From positions 42,894 to 106,893 of the forward strand of contig JADZCJ010000089.1 in NCBI GenBank assembly GCA_020851635.1: 64,000 bases of DNA, written 5' to 3'. The translations under genes were made by a program, and so were the position numbers. The number at the start of each line of letters is the position of its first letter. The first letter of the stretch is position 1. The notes below the pieces were generated by a model that was given only the letters and a program-made list of their open reading frames with translations, ran no database searches and was not told the origin of the DNA. This document shows positions 8,884 through 18,363 of this stretch, one piece after another. The DNA is from Anaerolineae bacterium. GTDB lineage: Bacteria; Chloroflexota; Anaerolineae; UBA4142; SHND01.

Positions 8884-9926
8884 CGCATTTCGGATATCAC
8901 GATAGGGACCGCGCATTTTGCTGATTCACTCGCGGCGAGCGTCGCCGCCAACGTCCTTGCCCCCTCTTGCGCGCTGACAATGGGCTTCTCTCCGCGAATC
9001 ACGCGACAAAAATGTTCCAGCTGCGAGACGAGCGCGTCGTTGCGTCGGACCTCGATGCGTTGTTGGAGCAATGGCTGATGCCAACCCGGAGTTACCGATG
9101 CGGGATACTGCCACAAGGTCATGGATGGAAAGGCGAACGAGCCGCGCGTGCCCATGAAATGATAACAGTCTTGCGGGTAATTGGGATAGACGGAGTTTTC
9201 GCCGGTCGTCATTTCATACGACCACGGCGCGGGCACGGTGTCAGAAACGAGGACCGTGCCGACCGCGCCATTTTCGAATTGCAGCGTGAGCGCGGCAGTG
9301 TCCTCAACCTGAAATTCGCGCACGCGAGAACTCGCCGCCGCATAAACGCTCTCTATTTCGCCGCAGATAAAACGCAAATTGTCCAGATCGTGAATCAAGT
9401 TGATGAGAATGGGACCGCCGCCGGGTTCGCGACGCCAGCGCACATAAAAATAATCGTCGGGTTTGTACAAGGTGAACATTGCCGAGACCGCGACGAGTTT
9501 GCCAAGCTCGCCGCTTGAAACGATGGCTTGCGCTTTTTGGACCATCGCGTTGTGACGGCGGTGATGTCCCACCAGCACGCGGATGCCGTATCGTTCGGCA
9601 GATTGGATGATCTGTTCCGCCTCTGCAAGCGTGGAAGCGATGGGTTTTTCAATCAGGAGATGAACGCCGCGTTCCGCACAGGTGATTGCAAGCGATGCGT
9701 GCAGAGTGGTGGGCGCGGCGATGATTGCGCCGTCGAGATTTTGCTCCGCCAGCAGGTGTTCAATGTTGGGATAGAACCGGGTATTGTATTGGCGGGCGAT
9801 TTCGCGCACCGTCGAATTTTCGTCGCAAATGGCGGCGAGCTCGCAATCGGAATTGCAAGCAACCAGCTCGATGTGTTTTTTACCGATCAACCCCGCGCCG
9901 ATGACGGCAATCTTGAGACGTGACAT
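8880..9926 (-). CDS. Gfo/Idh/MocA family oxidoreductase
   Basis: 348 residues from the ATG at 9924-9926. N-terminal NAD(P)-binding Rossmann domain with KIAVIGAGLIGKKHIEL, followed by VHLLIEKPIASTLAEAEQI (the EKP motif, catalytic Lys) near residue 95 and GHHRRHNAMVQKAQ. The C-terminal half has the alpha/beta dimerisation domain (GGPILINLIHDLDNLRFICG, with a likely catalytic His/Asp pair). Such enzymes oxidise or reduce sugars, inositols or their derivatives. A longer frame extends 15 residues upstream without a good start, so the internal ATG before SRLKIAVIG is preferred. A terminator hairpin (9942-9988) separates it from the isomerase gene upstream. Confidence 0.88.
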   Translation of the reverse strand: MSRLKIAVIGAGLIGKKHIELVACNSDCELAAICDENSTVREIARQYNTRFYPNIEHLLAEQNLDGAIIAAPTTLHASLAITCAERGVHLLIEKPIASTLAEAEQIIQSAERYGIRVLVGHHRRHNAMVQKAQAIVSSGELGKLVAVSAMFTLYKPDDYFYVRWRREPGGGPILINLIHDLDNLRFICGEIESVYAAASSRVREFQVEDTAALTLQFENGAVGTVLVSDTVPAPWSYEMTTGENSVYPNYPQDCYHFMGTRGSFAFPSMTLWQYPASVTPGWHQPLLQQRIEVRRNDALVSQLEHFCRVIRGEKPIVSAQEGARTLAATLAASESAKCAVPIVISEMR

Positions 9927-9941
9927 GATGAGATTGGTTGT

Positions 9942-9988
9942 ACAACAAAAGGGCAAAAGCGGGAACTCCACTTTTGCCCTTTTGTTGT
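9942..9988 (-). terminator. Terminator after the sugar isomerase gene
   Basis: Perfect 18-bp inverted repeat, arms 9942-9959 and 9971-9988, loop 11 bases. On the minus strand the distal arm ends in CCCTTTTGTTGT, so it is partly U-rich. It lies 17 bases after the stop codon of the gene at 10006-11601. Confidence 0.65.
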
Positions 9989-10005
9989 TTAGCTTGCCCC
10001 TGTCG

Positions 10006-11601
10006 CTAGACGTCTCCGCAGATCGAGACTTGCAAGCCCAATTCTTTCATCGCTGCCGCTTTGGCATACAACCCAAAACGCGCGGATTCGAGGTCGGGGG
10101 CATAAACGACCTGGATATGATTCGATTTGTGCCGCGCCATCATCTGGTCGCGCGTGATGCCCTTTAGGACCGCGTGCATGATGGGCCACTGGGGCGTGGT
10201 AGACTGCCAGCGCGCCTGGGTCTCTGTCTCGGGCAGCGCCACCGCCTCCGCCAGCCCCGTATCGAAATTGAGCCGGTCATTGGCAACAAACACACGACTC
10301 CAAACGACCCATCCCGGCTTGCTGACGCCTTTGAGGGTGCTTCCGCCGAGCGGAAAATACATAGGCGGCTGACGTTCGCCGCTCGCCCCGCGCCAGCCGT
10401 CAACAAAATGGGCGGGAGGCGCGGCGCCCGAAATTTCCAAGAGCCAGACGAAATCGTCAATACCCTCTCCCGAATACTGCCCGCCCCAGCGAATGTCGTG
10501 CAGGGTCGTTTCCGGCGGATAGCCCATTTCGCGCCACAATTTGTGCGTGACGAGCGCATCCAGCCCCGCGCACTCGTCCACTTCGTTGAAATGTGGCAGC
10601 GCCCCGCCCGCATACAGTTCTTTGCCATCCTTGCCGCGCACGGCGGGTCGTTCCACGTTGTTCAACATGCCTTCGACGAGGTCCGAGGCGCACGTCATGT
10701 CCTTTAACCCCTGCTGGTATTGGATGCCGATGGTGGCACAACCGAACGCGTCCGCGATCCGCATCGCCGCAATATACATTTTGCACTGGTTCAAGACCTG
10801 CGCCGGGGTCAGGTCAACCGCTTCATCCGGACCAAATTGAAACTTGATACCGCGTTCGACGAGCCAATCGAATACGGCGCGCGCTTCCGAGTCCGTCACG
10901 GTCCGCATCTCTGCGACCAGCGCCGATTGAGAGAGGCGTTCTTTGAATACGCCGGTCGCATGAAGCAATTCATCGGGAATGATCGCGTTATACATGCCCA
11001 TGCAACCTTCATCAAATACGCCCATGATCGCTTGCTCGGCGCGCAGCTGTCTGGCAAAGGTCTTGCCGAGTTTCAATGCGTCTGCGGGCGCCTCGTCCGT
11101 CTTGAATTTGCGAACATGGGATTCATCGTGTTTCAGCGTTCCTTTTTTCAACCATCGTTTCAGACCATCGAGAAAAAAATCATCGTCGAAATTCTCGCTC
11201 CACAAGGTCGAGTATTTGACGCCGGCTTTGGTCAACGAGGCGTTGAGGTTTAGCAGCCCGACAAGCCCGGGCCATTGTCCGTTCCAATTTGCCACCGTAA
11301 GAATCGGTCCGCGATGTGCCATCAAACCGGCGAGCACATGATGCGAATATTGCCAAACAGCTTCGGCGACGATTACGGGCGCGTCGTGCGGGACCGAGCG
11401 GAATACCTTCATCCCATATCGTTGGCTGTCAATAAAGCCGTGACCCTTGTCCGCATCAAAGGGATGCGCGCGTTCGAGCTGCGCGCCCGATGCTGTGACA
11501 GCTTGACGGACCCGGTCTTCCATTTCCTTTTGCGTTTGCCAACAGACCTGATTGGCAGAGAGCCGCAGATCACCGTTGGCGACAAGATAGACAGTTTGCA
11601 T
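10006..11601 (-). CDS. L-fucose isomerase-like protein
   Basis: 531 residues, close to the usual length of L-fucose/L-arabinose isomerase superfamily proteins. The region [19 protein letters not shown] and [19 protein letters not shown] resembles the N-terminal substrate-domain of this family; [20 protein letters not shown] and [16 protein letters not shown] resemble the central domain. I could not align all three metal ligands (Glu, Asp, His) with certainty. The expected reaction is an aldose-ketose interconversion of a 6-deoxy or pentose sugar in the cytoplasm. ATG at 11599-11601, with GGAG about 8 bases upstream. Neighbouring SDR and Gfo/Idh/MocA dehydrogenases fit a sugar-oxidation role. 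Confidence 0.72.
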   Translation of the reverse strand: MQTVYLVANGDLRLSANQVCWQTQKEMEDRVRQAVTASGAQLERAHPFDADKGHGFIDSQRYGMKVFRSVPHDAPVIVAEAVWQYSHHVLAGLMAHRGPILTVANWNGQWPGLVGLLNLNASLTKAGVKYSTLWSENFDDDFFLDGLKRWLKKGTLKHDESHVRKFKTDEAPADALKLGKTFARQLRAEQAIMGVFDEGCMGMYNAIIPDELLHATGVFKERLSQSALVAEMRTVTDSEARAVFDWLVERGIKFQFGPDEAVDLTPAQVLNQCKMYIAAMRIADAFGCATIGIQYQQGLKDMTCASDLVEGMLNNVERPAVRGKDGKELYAGGALPHFNEVDECAGLDALVTHKLWREMGYPPETTLHDIRWGGQYSGEGIDDFVWLLEISGAAPPAHFVDGWRGASGERQPPMYFPLGGSTLKGVSKPGWVVWSRVFVANDRLNFDTGLAEAVALPETETQARWQSTTPQWPIMHAVLKGITRDQMMARHKSNHIQVVYAPDLESARFGLYAKAAAMKELGLQVSICGDV

Positions 11602-11667
11602 ACGATACTCCGTTTCTTGCCGAAAAATTTATCGGGTCGCAGAAAAACCGGCTGCGAATGGAACCCA

Positions 11668-11695
11668 TTTACGATAACGCTGAATATACTATAAT
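11668..11695 (+). promoter_or_regulatory. Promoter for the SDR gene
   Basis: TTTACG (11668-11673), 16-base spacer, perfect TATAAT (11690-11695). Transcription would start near 11702, leaving a leader of about 43 bases. Confidence 0.55.
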
Positions 11696-11744
11696 CCGAC
11701 GGCACATTTGGAATCATTCACATTTTCATGACAGGAGTTTCGAG

Positions 11745-12539
11745 ATGACGGCATTGCTACGCAAGCAGGTGGCGCTGGTTACGGGTTCGACCTCGGGCAT
11801 TGGTCGCGCGATTGCCATTCGTCTGGCGCAAGAGGGCGCGCGTGTGATGGTCACGGGACGACGCGCCGAATGGGGCGAGCGTGTGGTGGACGAAATTCGC
11901 GCGTCAGGCGGGACGGCGCAGTTCCTGGCGGCGGATATTTCTCGCGGCGAGGACGTGCGCCGACTGGTCGAGCAGACTGTCGCCACCCTGGGCGGTCTCG
12001 ATCTGGTCGTCAACAACGCGGGGCTGATTCCCCGCCGCGCCGACGGCAGCTCGCCTGATGGACCGCTCCATCTGACCGAAGAAGCGTATTGGGACGAGCT
12101 TTACCAAATCAGTCTCAAGTCCGTCTATTGGACAGCCAAGTACGCGATTCCCCATCTCCTTTCAAGCCAACACGCCTCGATCATTCATATTTCGTCGAAT
12201 GTTGCGCTTCAGGGTTTTGGCGTGGACGTTTACAGCGCCATCAAGGGCGCGCTCGTGAGTCTCACGCGTTCGATGGCTGCCAGTTACGCACATCGTATTC
12301 GCGTCAACTGTATCTGTCCCGGCGTAATCCTTGTCGAACGCAACAGTCCGATGTGGGATACGCACCCCGAAATGTACGAACAGTACGCGCGCGGCAGTTT
12401 TACACGCGTGGGCAAACCGGACGATATTGCGGACTGCGTCGCCTATCTGGCTGAGGCAGAGTTTGTGAGCGGCGCGGTCATGGTCGTGGACGGCGGCGCA
12501 AGCGTCAAGGCGCCCCCCTTGCCCTCCCCCGCCCGCTGA
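11745..12539 (+). CDS. SDR family oxidoreductase
   Basis: 264 residues. Classical short-chain dehydrogenase/reductase: cofactor motif VTGSTSGIGRAIA near residue 12, Arg-rich end of the second strand (TGRRAEWG) favouring NADP(H), VNNAGLIP near 90, catalytic Ser in HISSNVALQG near 150 and YSAIKG (Tyr-x-x-x-Lys) near 165. The C-terminal GAVMVVDGGAS is typical. The tail after it (APPLPSPAR) is not part of the fold. The start was chosen at ATG 11745 because AGGAG lies at 11733-11737; the frame is open further upstream without a ribosome site. Probably a sugar or polyol dehydrogenase, judging by the neighbours. Confidence 0.9.
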   Translation: MTALLRKQVALVTGSTSGIGRAIAIRLAQEGARVMVTGRRAEWGERVVDEIRASGGTAQFLAADISRGEDVRRLVEQTVATLGGLDLVVNNAGLIPRRADGSSPDGPLHLTEEAYWDELYQISLKSVYWTAKYAIPHLLSSQHASIIHISSNVALQGFGVDVYSAIKGALVSLTRSMAASYAHRIRVNCICPGVILVERNSPMWDTHPEMYEQYARGSFTRVGKPDDIADCVAYLAEAEFVSGAVMVVDGGASVKAPPLPSPAR

Positions 12540-12573
12540 GGGCAACACACCCGGGCGTGTCGCCCTCGAGGAC

Positions 12574-12600
12574 GGCGTAACGCGCGCGGCGCGTTACGCC
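12574..12600. terminator. Hairpin between converging genes
   Basis: 12-bp perfect stem (12574-12585 with 12589-12600) around a 3-base loop, lying between the ends of the SDR gene and the M19-like gene. Neither side has a clear T-run. Confidence 0.45.
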
Positions 12601-12629
12601 GGGAGGAGCAGGAAAAATGGCGCGTCAAA

Positions 12630-13688
12630 TTACAGCAGCGCGTTCGCCGCGCCCGAATCAAAGACCTGCTTGAACAGGCGCATGAAATTGCCGCCCATGA
12701 TTTTGCGAATGTCCTCTTCAGAATAACCGCGCGCGGCAAGACCCTCGGTCACTTGCGGAAACATGATCGACGTTTCCATGCCCTCGACCATGCGATGGTC
12801 AAAATCATACCATTCGCCCAGCGCCGACGTGACTTCGGGATAAAGTCCGCCGCCGCGCGTAAACATGGCTTCGTAATATGCCCGCGACTCGCCTTCGCCA
12901 AGGTCCGAACCGATGCCGACATGGTCTATCCCCGCTTGCCGGACAAGGTGGTCTATATGGTCAAAAAAGTCATTCATGACGGGCCGCCGGTTCGGGTCGC
13001 GGTATGTCATGGGCGCCCAAAACGCCGCGCCAATGACCCCGCCGCGTTCCGCCAGCAGTTTGAGCACATGATCGTTCTTGTTGCGCACGCTGGGGGTCAG
13101 GGCTTTGGCCATCGAGTGTGTGATCGCCACAGGCGCTTGGGATGCGTTAATCGCATCAATCGTCGTCTGCTCGCAGCAGTGTGAGAGGTCCACCAACATG
13201 CCATAGCGGTTCATCTCACCGACCACCTGATACCCCAGACGACTCAATCCGCCGTTCGCCTTTTCGCAGCAGCCGTCGCCCAACAGATTGCGCTCGTTAT
13301 ATGTCAGCTGCGCGATACGCACACCGAGCGCATGGAGCAAGCCCACATATTCGGCATTGTCCATGACCGGCTTGGCGTTTTGCAGACCAATGATCAGCCC
13401 GATCTTGTCCTCTGCCATCGCGCGCTCTATATCCCGACTGGTCCGCACGAGCAAGACCTTGTCGCTGTTTTGTTTGATGGTCTTGAGAAAATTAGAAATG
13501 TCGAGGACCGCGCGGCTAAAATCTGAGGTAATGTTTGCAGTAGTGTAATTCACCGCCCGAACCCCGCCCTTTTTGAGCCGCGCAAAATGTTCGGGGGTCA
13601 TGGGCGCGGCTTCGAGCGCGTCGATCACCAGCGTACTGTAATGCAGTTTGTTTGCTTGTTCCTTGCTCAGTTTCTTGGTATCAGCCAT
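12630..13688 (-). CDS. Peptidase M19 (renal dipeptidase) homologue with altered metal site
   Basis: 352 residues from the ATG at 13686-13688, with GAGG about 6 bases upstream. Overall fold of the M19 family is clear: LVDLSHCCEQT (zinc-ligand His), VAITHSMAKAL (second His) and HVGIGSDLGEGES (catalytic Asp). However, the N-terminal HxD zinc motif expected after VID is replaced by ALEA, and the bridging Glu expected in an IEGG-type motif is Gln in IIGLQNAKP. The protein probably does not hold the normal di-zinc centre. It follows a Gfo/Idh/MocA gene by 8 bases. A second, intact M19 gene lies at 23420-24421. What the altered protein acts on is unknown. Confidence 0.82.
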   Translation of the reverse strand: MADTKKLSKEQANKLHYSTLVIDALEAAPMTPEHFARLKKGGVRAVNYTTANITSDFSRAVLDISNFLKTIKQNSDKVLLVRTSRDIERAMAEDKIGLIIGLQNAKPVMDNAEYVGLLHALGVRIAQLTYNERNLLGDGCCEKANGGLSRLGYQVVGEMNRYGMLVDLSHCCEQTTIDAINASQAPVAITHSMAKALTPSVRNKNDHVLKLLAERGGVIGAAFWAPMTYRDPNRRPVMNDFFDHIDHLVRQAGIDHVGIGSDLGEGESRAYYEAMFTRGGGLYPEVTSALGEWYDFDHRMVEGMETSIMFPQVTEGLAARGYSEEDIRKIMGGNFMRLFKQVFDSGAANALL

Positions 13689-13696
13689 ATTGTTCC

Positions 13697-14704
13697 TCAC
13701 ATCGAGATCAGTTTTTTTTCATGCGCGCTGCGGCGCAGTGCCTCCAGCACGGCAACATTTGCGCGCGTTTCCTGCAAGGTGATTTGCGGTTCTGCATGTC
13801 CAAACACACAGTCTGCGAAATGCTCGACCAGCAATTGATATTGGTCCGTGCCCGGCGCCAGGATTCGTTCTTCAGTTTCCTTGCCGCGCTGCCAGCCGCG
13901 TCGAATAATCAGCTCGCGTTCCTGCGCGCCAGGCGCAAAAGGCACGGGGACAGTCAGAGTCGCTTCGGTCCCGGTAATGCGATACCACTGGTCACGCGGA
14001 CCGTGCAAAGCACACGCAAAGGTGGCATGCGCGCCTCCCGGAAAGCTCAACAGCCCTGCAAACACCTCGTCCACATCGCTCGCCGGACCGATACGGGCGC
14101 TCCCAACCACGGCGAGCGGCTCGGTCTGCGCTGCCAGTCGGGAAACGCTGACGCAGTACGTCCCCACATCGAGCAAAACACCCCCCCCTAACGCGCCAGA
14201 GAGACGAATGTCGTTCGGGTTGGGCACGTGATAGGTAAAGGCGGAGGTGACCAGCTGGACCGGACCCAGCGCGCCGGACGCAACGAGCTCCTGTACGCGC
14301 ACAGTCTGCGGATGAAGGCGATACATCAATGCTTCCATCACAACCACGCCGGCTGTCTGCGCGGCGCGTTCGACCACATCCATTTGTGCGACGGTCATCA
14401 CGAGCGGTTTCTCGCACAAGACGTGCTTGCCGTGTTCCGCCGCGCGGACAATCCATTCGGCGTGGAGCGCGTTCGGAAGAGGGATATAGACTGCCTGCAC
14501 CGTCTCATCCTGCAATAGCGCGTCATACGAGCCATAGGCGCGCGGGATTTCGTGAGCGGCGGCGACTTGATGCGCGCGTTCGGTCTCACGGCTGGCAATT
14601 GCCACTATCTGCGCGTTGCGCGAATTTCGAATCGCCGGCAGCAGGGCGCGCAACGCAATGTCGGCAGCGCCCAGAATGCCGATACCAAGACGGTTTGAGT
14701 TCAT
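13697..14704 (-). CDS. Gfo/Idh/MocA family oxidoreductase (second copy)
   Basis: 335 residues from ATG 14702-14704; a TTG four codons upstream is the only alternative. Rossmann motif LGIGILGAADIALRALLPAI, EKP motif in HVLCEKPLVMTVAQMD, then VVMEALMYRLHPQTVRVQEL and GGGVLLDVGTYCVSVSRLA characterise the dimeric dihydrodiol/glucose-fructose oxidoreductase subgroup. This places it apart from the copy at 8880. Eight bases separate its stop from the start of the M19-like gene, and a hairpin (14716-14753) separates it from the ABC substrate-binding gene upstream. Probably part of the leftward LacI-controlled unit. Confidence 0.88.
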   Translation of the reverse strand: MNSNRLGIGILGAADIALRALLPAIRNSRNAQIVAIASRETERAHQVAAAHEIPRAYGSYDALLQDETVQAVYIPLPNALHAEWIVRAAEHGKHVLCEKPLVMTVAQMDVVERAAQTAGVVVMEALMYRLHPQTVRVQELVASGALGPVQLVTSAFTYHVPNPNDIRLSGALGGGVLLDVGTYCVSVSRLAAQTEPLAVVGSARIGPASDVDEVFAGLLSFPGGAHATFACALHGPRDQWYRITGTEATLTVPVPFAPGAQERELIIRRGWQRGKETEERILAPGTDQYQLLVEHFADCVFGHAEPQITLQETRANVAVLEALRRSAHEKKLISM

Positions 14705-14715
14705 ATGGGTCAGCA

Positions 14716-14753
14716 AGAGACCGCAGTTTGAGACAGCTCGCCCTGCGGTCTCT
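14716..14753 (-). terminator. Inverted repeat between ABC lipoprotein gene and dehydrogenase gene
   Basis: Arms 14716-14726 and 14743-14753 form an exact 11-bp stem with a 16-base loop. It lies 11 bases past the stop of the upstream gene and ends 11 bases before the next ATG. The absence of a T-run suggests an attenuation or mRNA-stability role rather than full termination. Confidence 0.45.
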
Positions 14754-14764
14754 GAATCAACGTT

Positions 14765-16402
14765 CTATTTCGGGGTAACTCCCATATCCGTCAAGCGAAT
14801 CGTCTGATCGGGACGCGGGGCAAAGCCCTCGACCCAATCCTGGACGCCGTACAAGTCGTCAATGCTGTAGAGATACACGGCGAACGGCTCGGCGTTGGTT
14901 GCCGCTTCTGCTTCCTGAATCAACTTGATGCGCTCAGCTTCATTCGCAACCTGCCCTGCTTTCTCCATCGCCTCATCAAAGCCGGCGGGCATCACACTCG
15001 TGCGGAAACGTTTTCCGGGCACATAGCTCAGATTGGCGAGATACCCGTCCTGGGCGAACAGGAACCCGACCGTGTATAACGCGGTAGTCTGGCGCGGCTT
15101 GGCGTCAAACTGGCGCGCCCATTCCGGAAAGTCCACCGCGCTCTCGTTCACCGTCAGCCCAATGGCGCGCAAATATGCCGCCATCGCTTCACCGGCTTGT
15201 TTGTCCAGCGGATAGCGACCGACAGTATAGGTATAGTCCACCTCAAAGCCATCGGGATAGCCCGCTTCCGCCAACAGCTCTTTGGCGCGTTCGGGATCAT
15301 AGGGGTAGATTTCGAGATCGGGATTGAACCCGCTGTGGAACTTGGACAGGAACTGTCCCTGCATCGGCGTGCAGCGTCCGGAAAAGAGCTGCTTGCACAT
15401 GGTCTCGCGGTCAATGGCGAGATTCAGCGCAAGTCGAACCCGGGCATCCTTGAGCGGTTCGGCTTTGGGATTGTCAACGTCAAAATGCGTGCCGAATTGG
15501 CGCAAACTCGGAATCGAAACCAATTCCAGCGCGCTGTTGCTCGCAATGCGGTCGGCTGCCGAGTGCGGAATATTGGGGGCAATGTCAATTTCGCCCGCTT
15601 CCAATGCCGCAACGCGGGCGGCATCGTCGGGGATGATGCGATATGTGATGGTCTTGAATTTTGGCGTGCCGCCCCAATAGTTGGGGTTCGCCGCCAGCGT
15701 AATGTGACTGTCCTTGACGTGCTCCTGCAGGGTCCACGGACCGGTGCAAACGGGCGACTGGTTGAACGCGTCCACTCCACGCGCGGCAAAGTCTTTGGGC
15801 TCGACCTGAAAGCTGCCCATTGCCATCACCGACGTCAAGTAGCCCGCCGGTTTGTTCAACACCACGCGAACGGTGTTGTCGTCCACAACCTGGACCTCTT
15901 TGAGCAGGTCAGCGAGCCACTGGCTGTAGTTGAACGCGGCAAACAGCTGCTCGAGACTGAACTTGGCGGACTCGGCGTTGAACGGTTCACCGTTGCTGAA
16001 TTGAACGCCCTCGCGCAATTTGAATTCGAGCGTCGTGTCGTCAACCCAGTTCCATTCGGTCGCCAGACGGGGCTTGATGACGGCGTTGCCGTCCGCATCA
16101 CTGTCCCAATACATGAGCGGTTCGCAGATTTGGGCAAACACACTCATATACGGCGCGGTCGTATTGAACGGGTCCAGATTTGGCGGGTCCACCGTCTGTG
16201 CGATCACCAGCGCATCTTTGGCAGCCGCCGGGGGCGCCGTCGTCGGCTGCGGCGCCTCAGTCGCCTGTGCGGGGGCTTGAGTTGCTTGCGCGGGGGCGGC
16301 AGTGGGTTGTGCGGCGCTTGGGGGCGGCGCCGCTACGGGCGCACAGCCGAGAGCTAGAATCATTATTGCGGTCAGGGCGAGTAGAAACAGTGTTTTTTTC
16401 AC
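14765..16402 (-). CDS. ABC transporter substrate-binding lipoprotein, peptide/nickel type (SBP family 5)
   Basis: 545 residues from GTG 16400-16402, chosen because AAGGAGGA (complement at 16407-16414) lies 4 bases upstream. The N-terminus is a lipoprotein signal (KKTLFLLALTAIMILALGC, Cys 20) followed by a low-complexity Pro/Ala/Gln/Thr linker to about residue 65. The mature part is family 5: DPPNLDPFNTTAPYMSVFAQ, LATEWNWVDDTTLEFKLREG, GPWTLQEHV and LALNLAIDRETMCKQLF. Such proteins bind oligopeptides, nickel chelates or oligosaccharides outside the membrane. The two permease genes follow upstream in the same transcript; no ATPase gene is present. Confidence 0.9.
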   Translation of the reverse strand: MKKTLFLLALTAIMILALGCAPVAAPPPSAAQPTAAPAQATQAPAQATEAPQPTTAPPAAAKDALVIAQTVDPPNLDPFNTTAPYMSVFAQICEPLMYWDSDADGNAVIKPRLATEWNWVDDTTLEFKLREGVQFSNGEPFNAESAKFSLEQLFAAFNYSQWLADLLKEVQVVDDNTVRVVLNKPAGYLTSVMAMGSFQVEPKDFAARGVDAFNQSPVCTGPWTLQEHVKDSHITLAANPNYWGGTPKFKTITYRIIPDDAARVAALEAGEIDIAPNIPHSAADRIASNSALELVSIPSLRQFGTHFDVDNPKAEPLKDARVRLALNLAIDRETMCKQLFSGRCTPMQGQFLSKFHSGFNPDLEIYPYDPERAKELLAEAGYPDGFEVDYTYTVGRYPLDKQAGEAMAAYLRAIGLTVNESAVDFPEWARQFDAKPRQTTALYTVGFLFAQDGYLANLSYVPGKRFRTSVMPAGFDEAMEKAGQVANEAERIKLIQEAEAATNAEPFAVYLYSIDDLYGVQDWVEGFAPRPDQTIRLTDMGVTPK

Positions 16403-16533
16403 AATCTCCTCCTTTTCGGTATCAGAGCGTGTTGTGCGAGTCCACAACACGCGCGTCGGCACAAACGACAAGAGACACAAACACGAGAGCGGTTTTGTCT
16501 TTCGGAAACTCTTTCCTCTCCTGTGGAGCGCCG

Positions 16534-17430
16534 CTACGCCTTTTTGGTCCATGCAGTCGGGTCGAATGCATCGCGTAACCCGTCGCCCACAAAGTTGAAT
16601 GCAAACACCAGAATAGCAATCATGATGCCCGGCACCGCCGCCGTCCACCATGCGTCATAGATATAGTTCCGTCCGTCTCCGATCATCCCACCCCAGGTTA
16701 CTTGCGGCGGCGCAACACCCAGACCCAAAAAACTCAACGCCGATTCTGTCAGCACGAGCAGCGAAATCTGATAGGTGATGACCGCAAGCAGCGGTGAAAG
16801 CACGTTGGGCAAGAGATGTCGGATCAGGATTCGGCGCGTTGGGACGCCAATGGACTCGGCTGCATCCACATAGAGTTCATTCTTGGCGCCCAACGTCTGG
16901 GCGCGCGCCACGCGCGCCATGCTCGCCCAACTCGTGACTGCCAGAACCAGAATCAACCCATAAATATTGCCGCCAACCATCGCAATAATCGCCAGCGCCA
17001 GCGCAATCACCGGAAATGCCAACTGCACATCCACCATCCAGCTGATCACTTCATCGGCAAAACCGCCAAAGAAACCCGCCGCCATCCCCAACGCAAGACC
17101 GAGAAAAGCCGCAATCGTGACCGCCGTGATGCTGATGATGAGCGTGAGCCGGGTGGCATGAATCGTGCGCGACAACAGGTCACGCCCCAAAAAATCAGTC
17201 CCCAACACATGCTCGGTATTCCCCGCCCAAAAGCCCGGCTGTTTGGCAGCCGCGAGGTTGATTCCCGTCGGGTCAAAGGGCAGCAACTCTTGTGGAAACA
17301 GCGCCAGCGCGACCACCAGGAGCGCAACGACGAAACCGAGCCGATTCGCCCAGCTGCTCCAAAACGCGCCGAGTCTGCGCCGCCACAACGACTTGTACTG
17401 AAAGGTCGAGCCCCGCGATGCCTGTGTCAT
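16534..17430 (-). CDS. ABC transporter permease, DppC/OppC type
   Basis: 298 residues from ATG 17428-17430, one base after the stop of the partner permease, implying translational coupling; an in-frame ATG at 17466 would give 12 more residues. One N-terminal TM (LGFVVALLVVALALFP), a periplasmic region containing HVLGTDFLGRDLLSRTIHATR (typical DppC-type signature), then the five-helix core with the EAA loop YVDAAESIGVPTRRILIRHL that contacts the ATPase. C-terminus FNFVGDGLRDAFDPT is the usual DppC ending. Works with the protein at 17432-18349 and the lipoprotein at 14765-16402. Confidence 0.92.
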   Translation of the reverse strand: MTQASRGSTFQYKSLWRRRLGAFWSSWANRLGFVVALLVVALALFPQELLPFDPTGINLAAAKQPGFWAGNTEHVLGTDFLGRDLLSRTIHATRLTLIISITAVTIAAFLGLALGMAAGFFGGFADEVISWMVDVQLAFPVIALALAIIAMVGGNIYGLILVLAVTSWASMARVARAQTLGAKNELYVDAAESIGVPTRRILIRHLLPNVLSPLLAVITYQISLLVLTESALSFLGLGVAPPQVTWGGMIGDGRNYIYDAWWTAAVPGIMIAILVFAFNFVGDGLRDAFDPTAWTKKA

Positions 17431-17431
17431 G

Positions 17432-18349
17432 TCAACCGGCTGTGATACGCGGGTCGAGAACGCCATACAAGATATCCACTATAAAGTTCACGACGACAAC
17501 CGCAGACGCGATAATCAATACGGACGCCTGCACCAGCGGAAAATCGCGCGCAATAATTGCGCTGACGATCAAGCGCCCCACCCCGGGCCACGAGAACACG
17601 GTCTCGGTCACAATCGAGCCGCCCAGCAAACTCGCCGCCTGCACGCCGAGAATGGTCAAAATCGGCAGGGAAGCATTGCGCACCATGTGATTCAACAAAA
17701 TCGAGTTTTCACGCATCCCTTTGGCGCGCGCCATCCGCACATAGTTTTGATTCATCACATCCAGAATCGCCGCGCGGGTTACGCGCACCGTGAGCGGCAA
17801 GAGAATAAAACTCAAAACGAGCGCAGGAAGAATCAAATGCTGCAGCGTGCCCCTGCCCCCGGTCGGCAGCCAGCGCAGCGTCACGCCAAACAAAAGAATC
17901 AAGAGAATCGCGAGAAAGAAATTGGGGATTCCCTGTGCGAGCAGCACCAGCCCGCGCGCAAAAAAATCAATCGCCTTGTCTTTTTTCAGAGCAGCAATGA
18001 TGCCGAGCGGCACCCCGACAGCAAAAGAGATAAAGAGACTCGCGGCTGCCAATTCCAGCGTCGCGGGCAGCCGTTCGAGAATGATGGGCAGAATCGGCTG
18101 TTGATAGCGGAGCGAGCGCCCAAAATCTCCCACGATCGCGCCGGAAACAAACTTGAGATATTGCTCCGGCAAGGGACGGTCCAGACCCTCCTGACGCCGG
18201 TACTGCTCCACCGCTTCCTGGGTCGCCAGCTCACCCAGCACGTTGCGCGCGGGGTCACCTGTGAGGCGCAGCAAGAAAAAAGTGATCAAGCTGATGCCCA
18301 GCCACACCAGCGCGATGCGAACGAGCCGGCGAAGAAAATATTCACCCAT
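17432..18349 (-). CDS. ABC transporter permease, DppB/OppB type
   Basis: 305 residues. N-terminal helix LRRLVRIALVWLGISLITFFLL followed by LTGDPARNVLGELATQEAVE and GLDRPLPEQYLKFVSGAIVGDFGRS, the usual DppB features. The core contains LPATLELAAASLFISFAVGV and the EAA-like loop YVRMARAKGMRENSILLNHM near residue 195. The C-terminus FIVDILYGVLDPRI is also standard. Forms the heterodimeric membrane channel with the DppC-type partner. It follows lacI by 14 bases, so the importer is probably read from the lacI promoter. Confidence 0.92.
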   Translation of the reverse strand: MGEYFLRRLVRIALVWLGISLITFFLLRLTGDPARNVLGELATQEAVEQYRRQEGLDRPLPEQYLKFVSGAIVGDFGRSLRYQQPILPIILERLPATLELAAASLFISFAVGVPLGIIAALKKDKAIDFFARGLVLLAQGIPNFFLAILLILLFGVTLRWLPTGGRGTLQHLILPALVLSFILLPLTVRVTRAAILDVMNQNYVRMARAKGMRENSILLNHMVRNASLPILTILGVQAASLLGGSIVTETVFSWPGVGRLIVSAIIARDFPLVQASVLIIASAVVVVNFIVDILYGVLDPRITAG

Positions 18350-18363
18350 GGGAAATCAGACCG

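Noticed and set aside
15197..16357. 386-codon plus-strand frame opposite the ABC lipoprotein gene
   Set aside because: Antisense of a gene with lipoprotein signal and family 5 motifs; no ribosome site and biased composition.
16403..16651. N-terminal extension of the ABC lipoprotein frame
   Set aside because: It would put 83 residues before the lipoprotein signal peptide and overlaps the permease coding region; the GTG at 16402 has a strong ribosome site.
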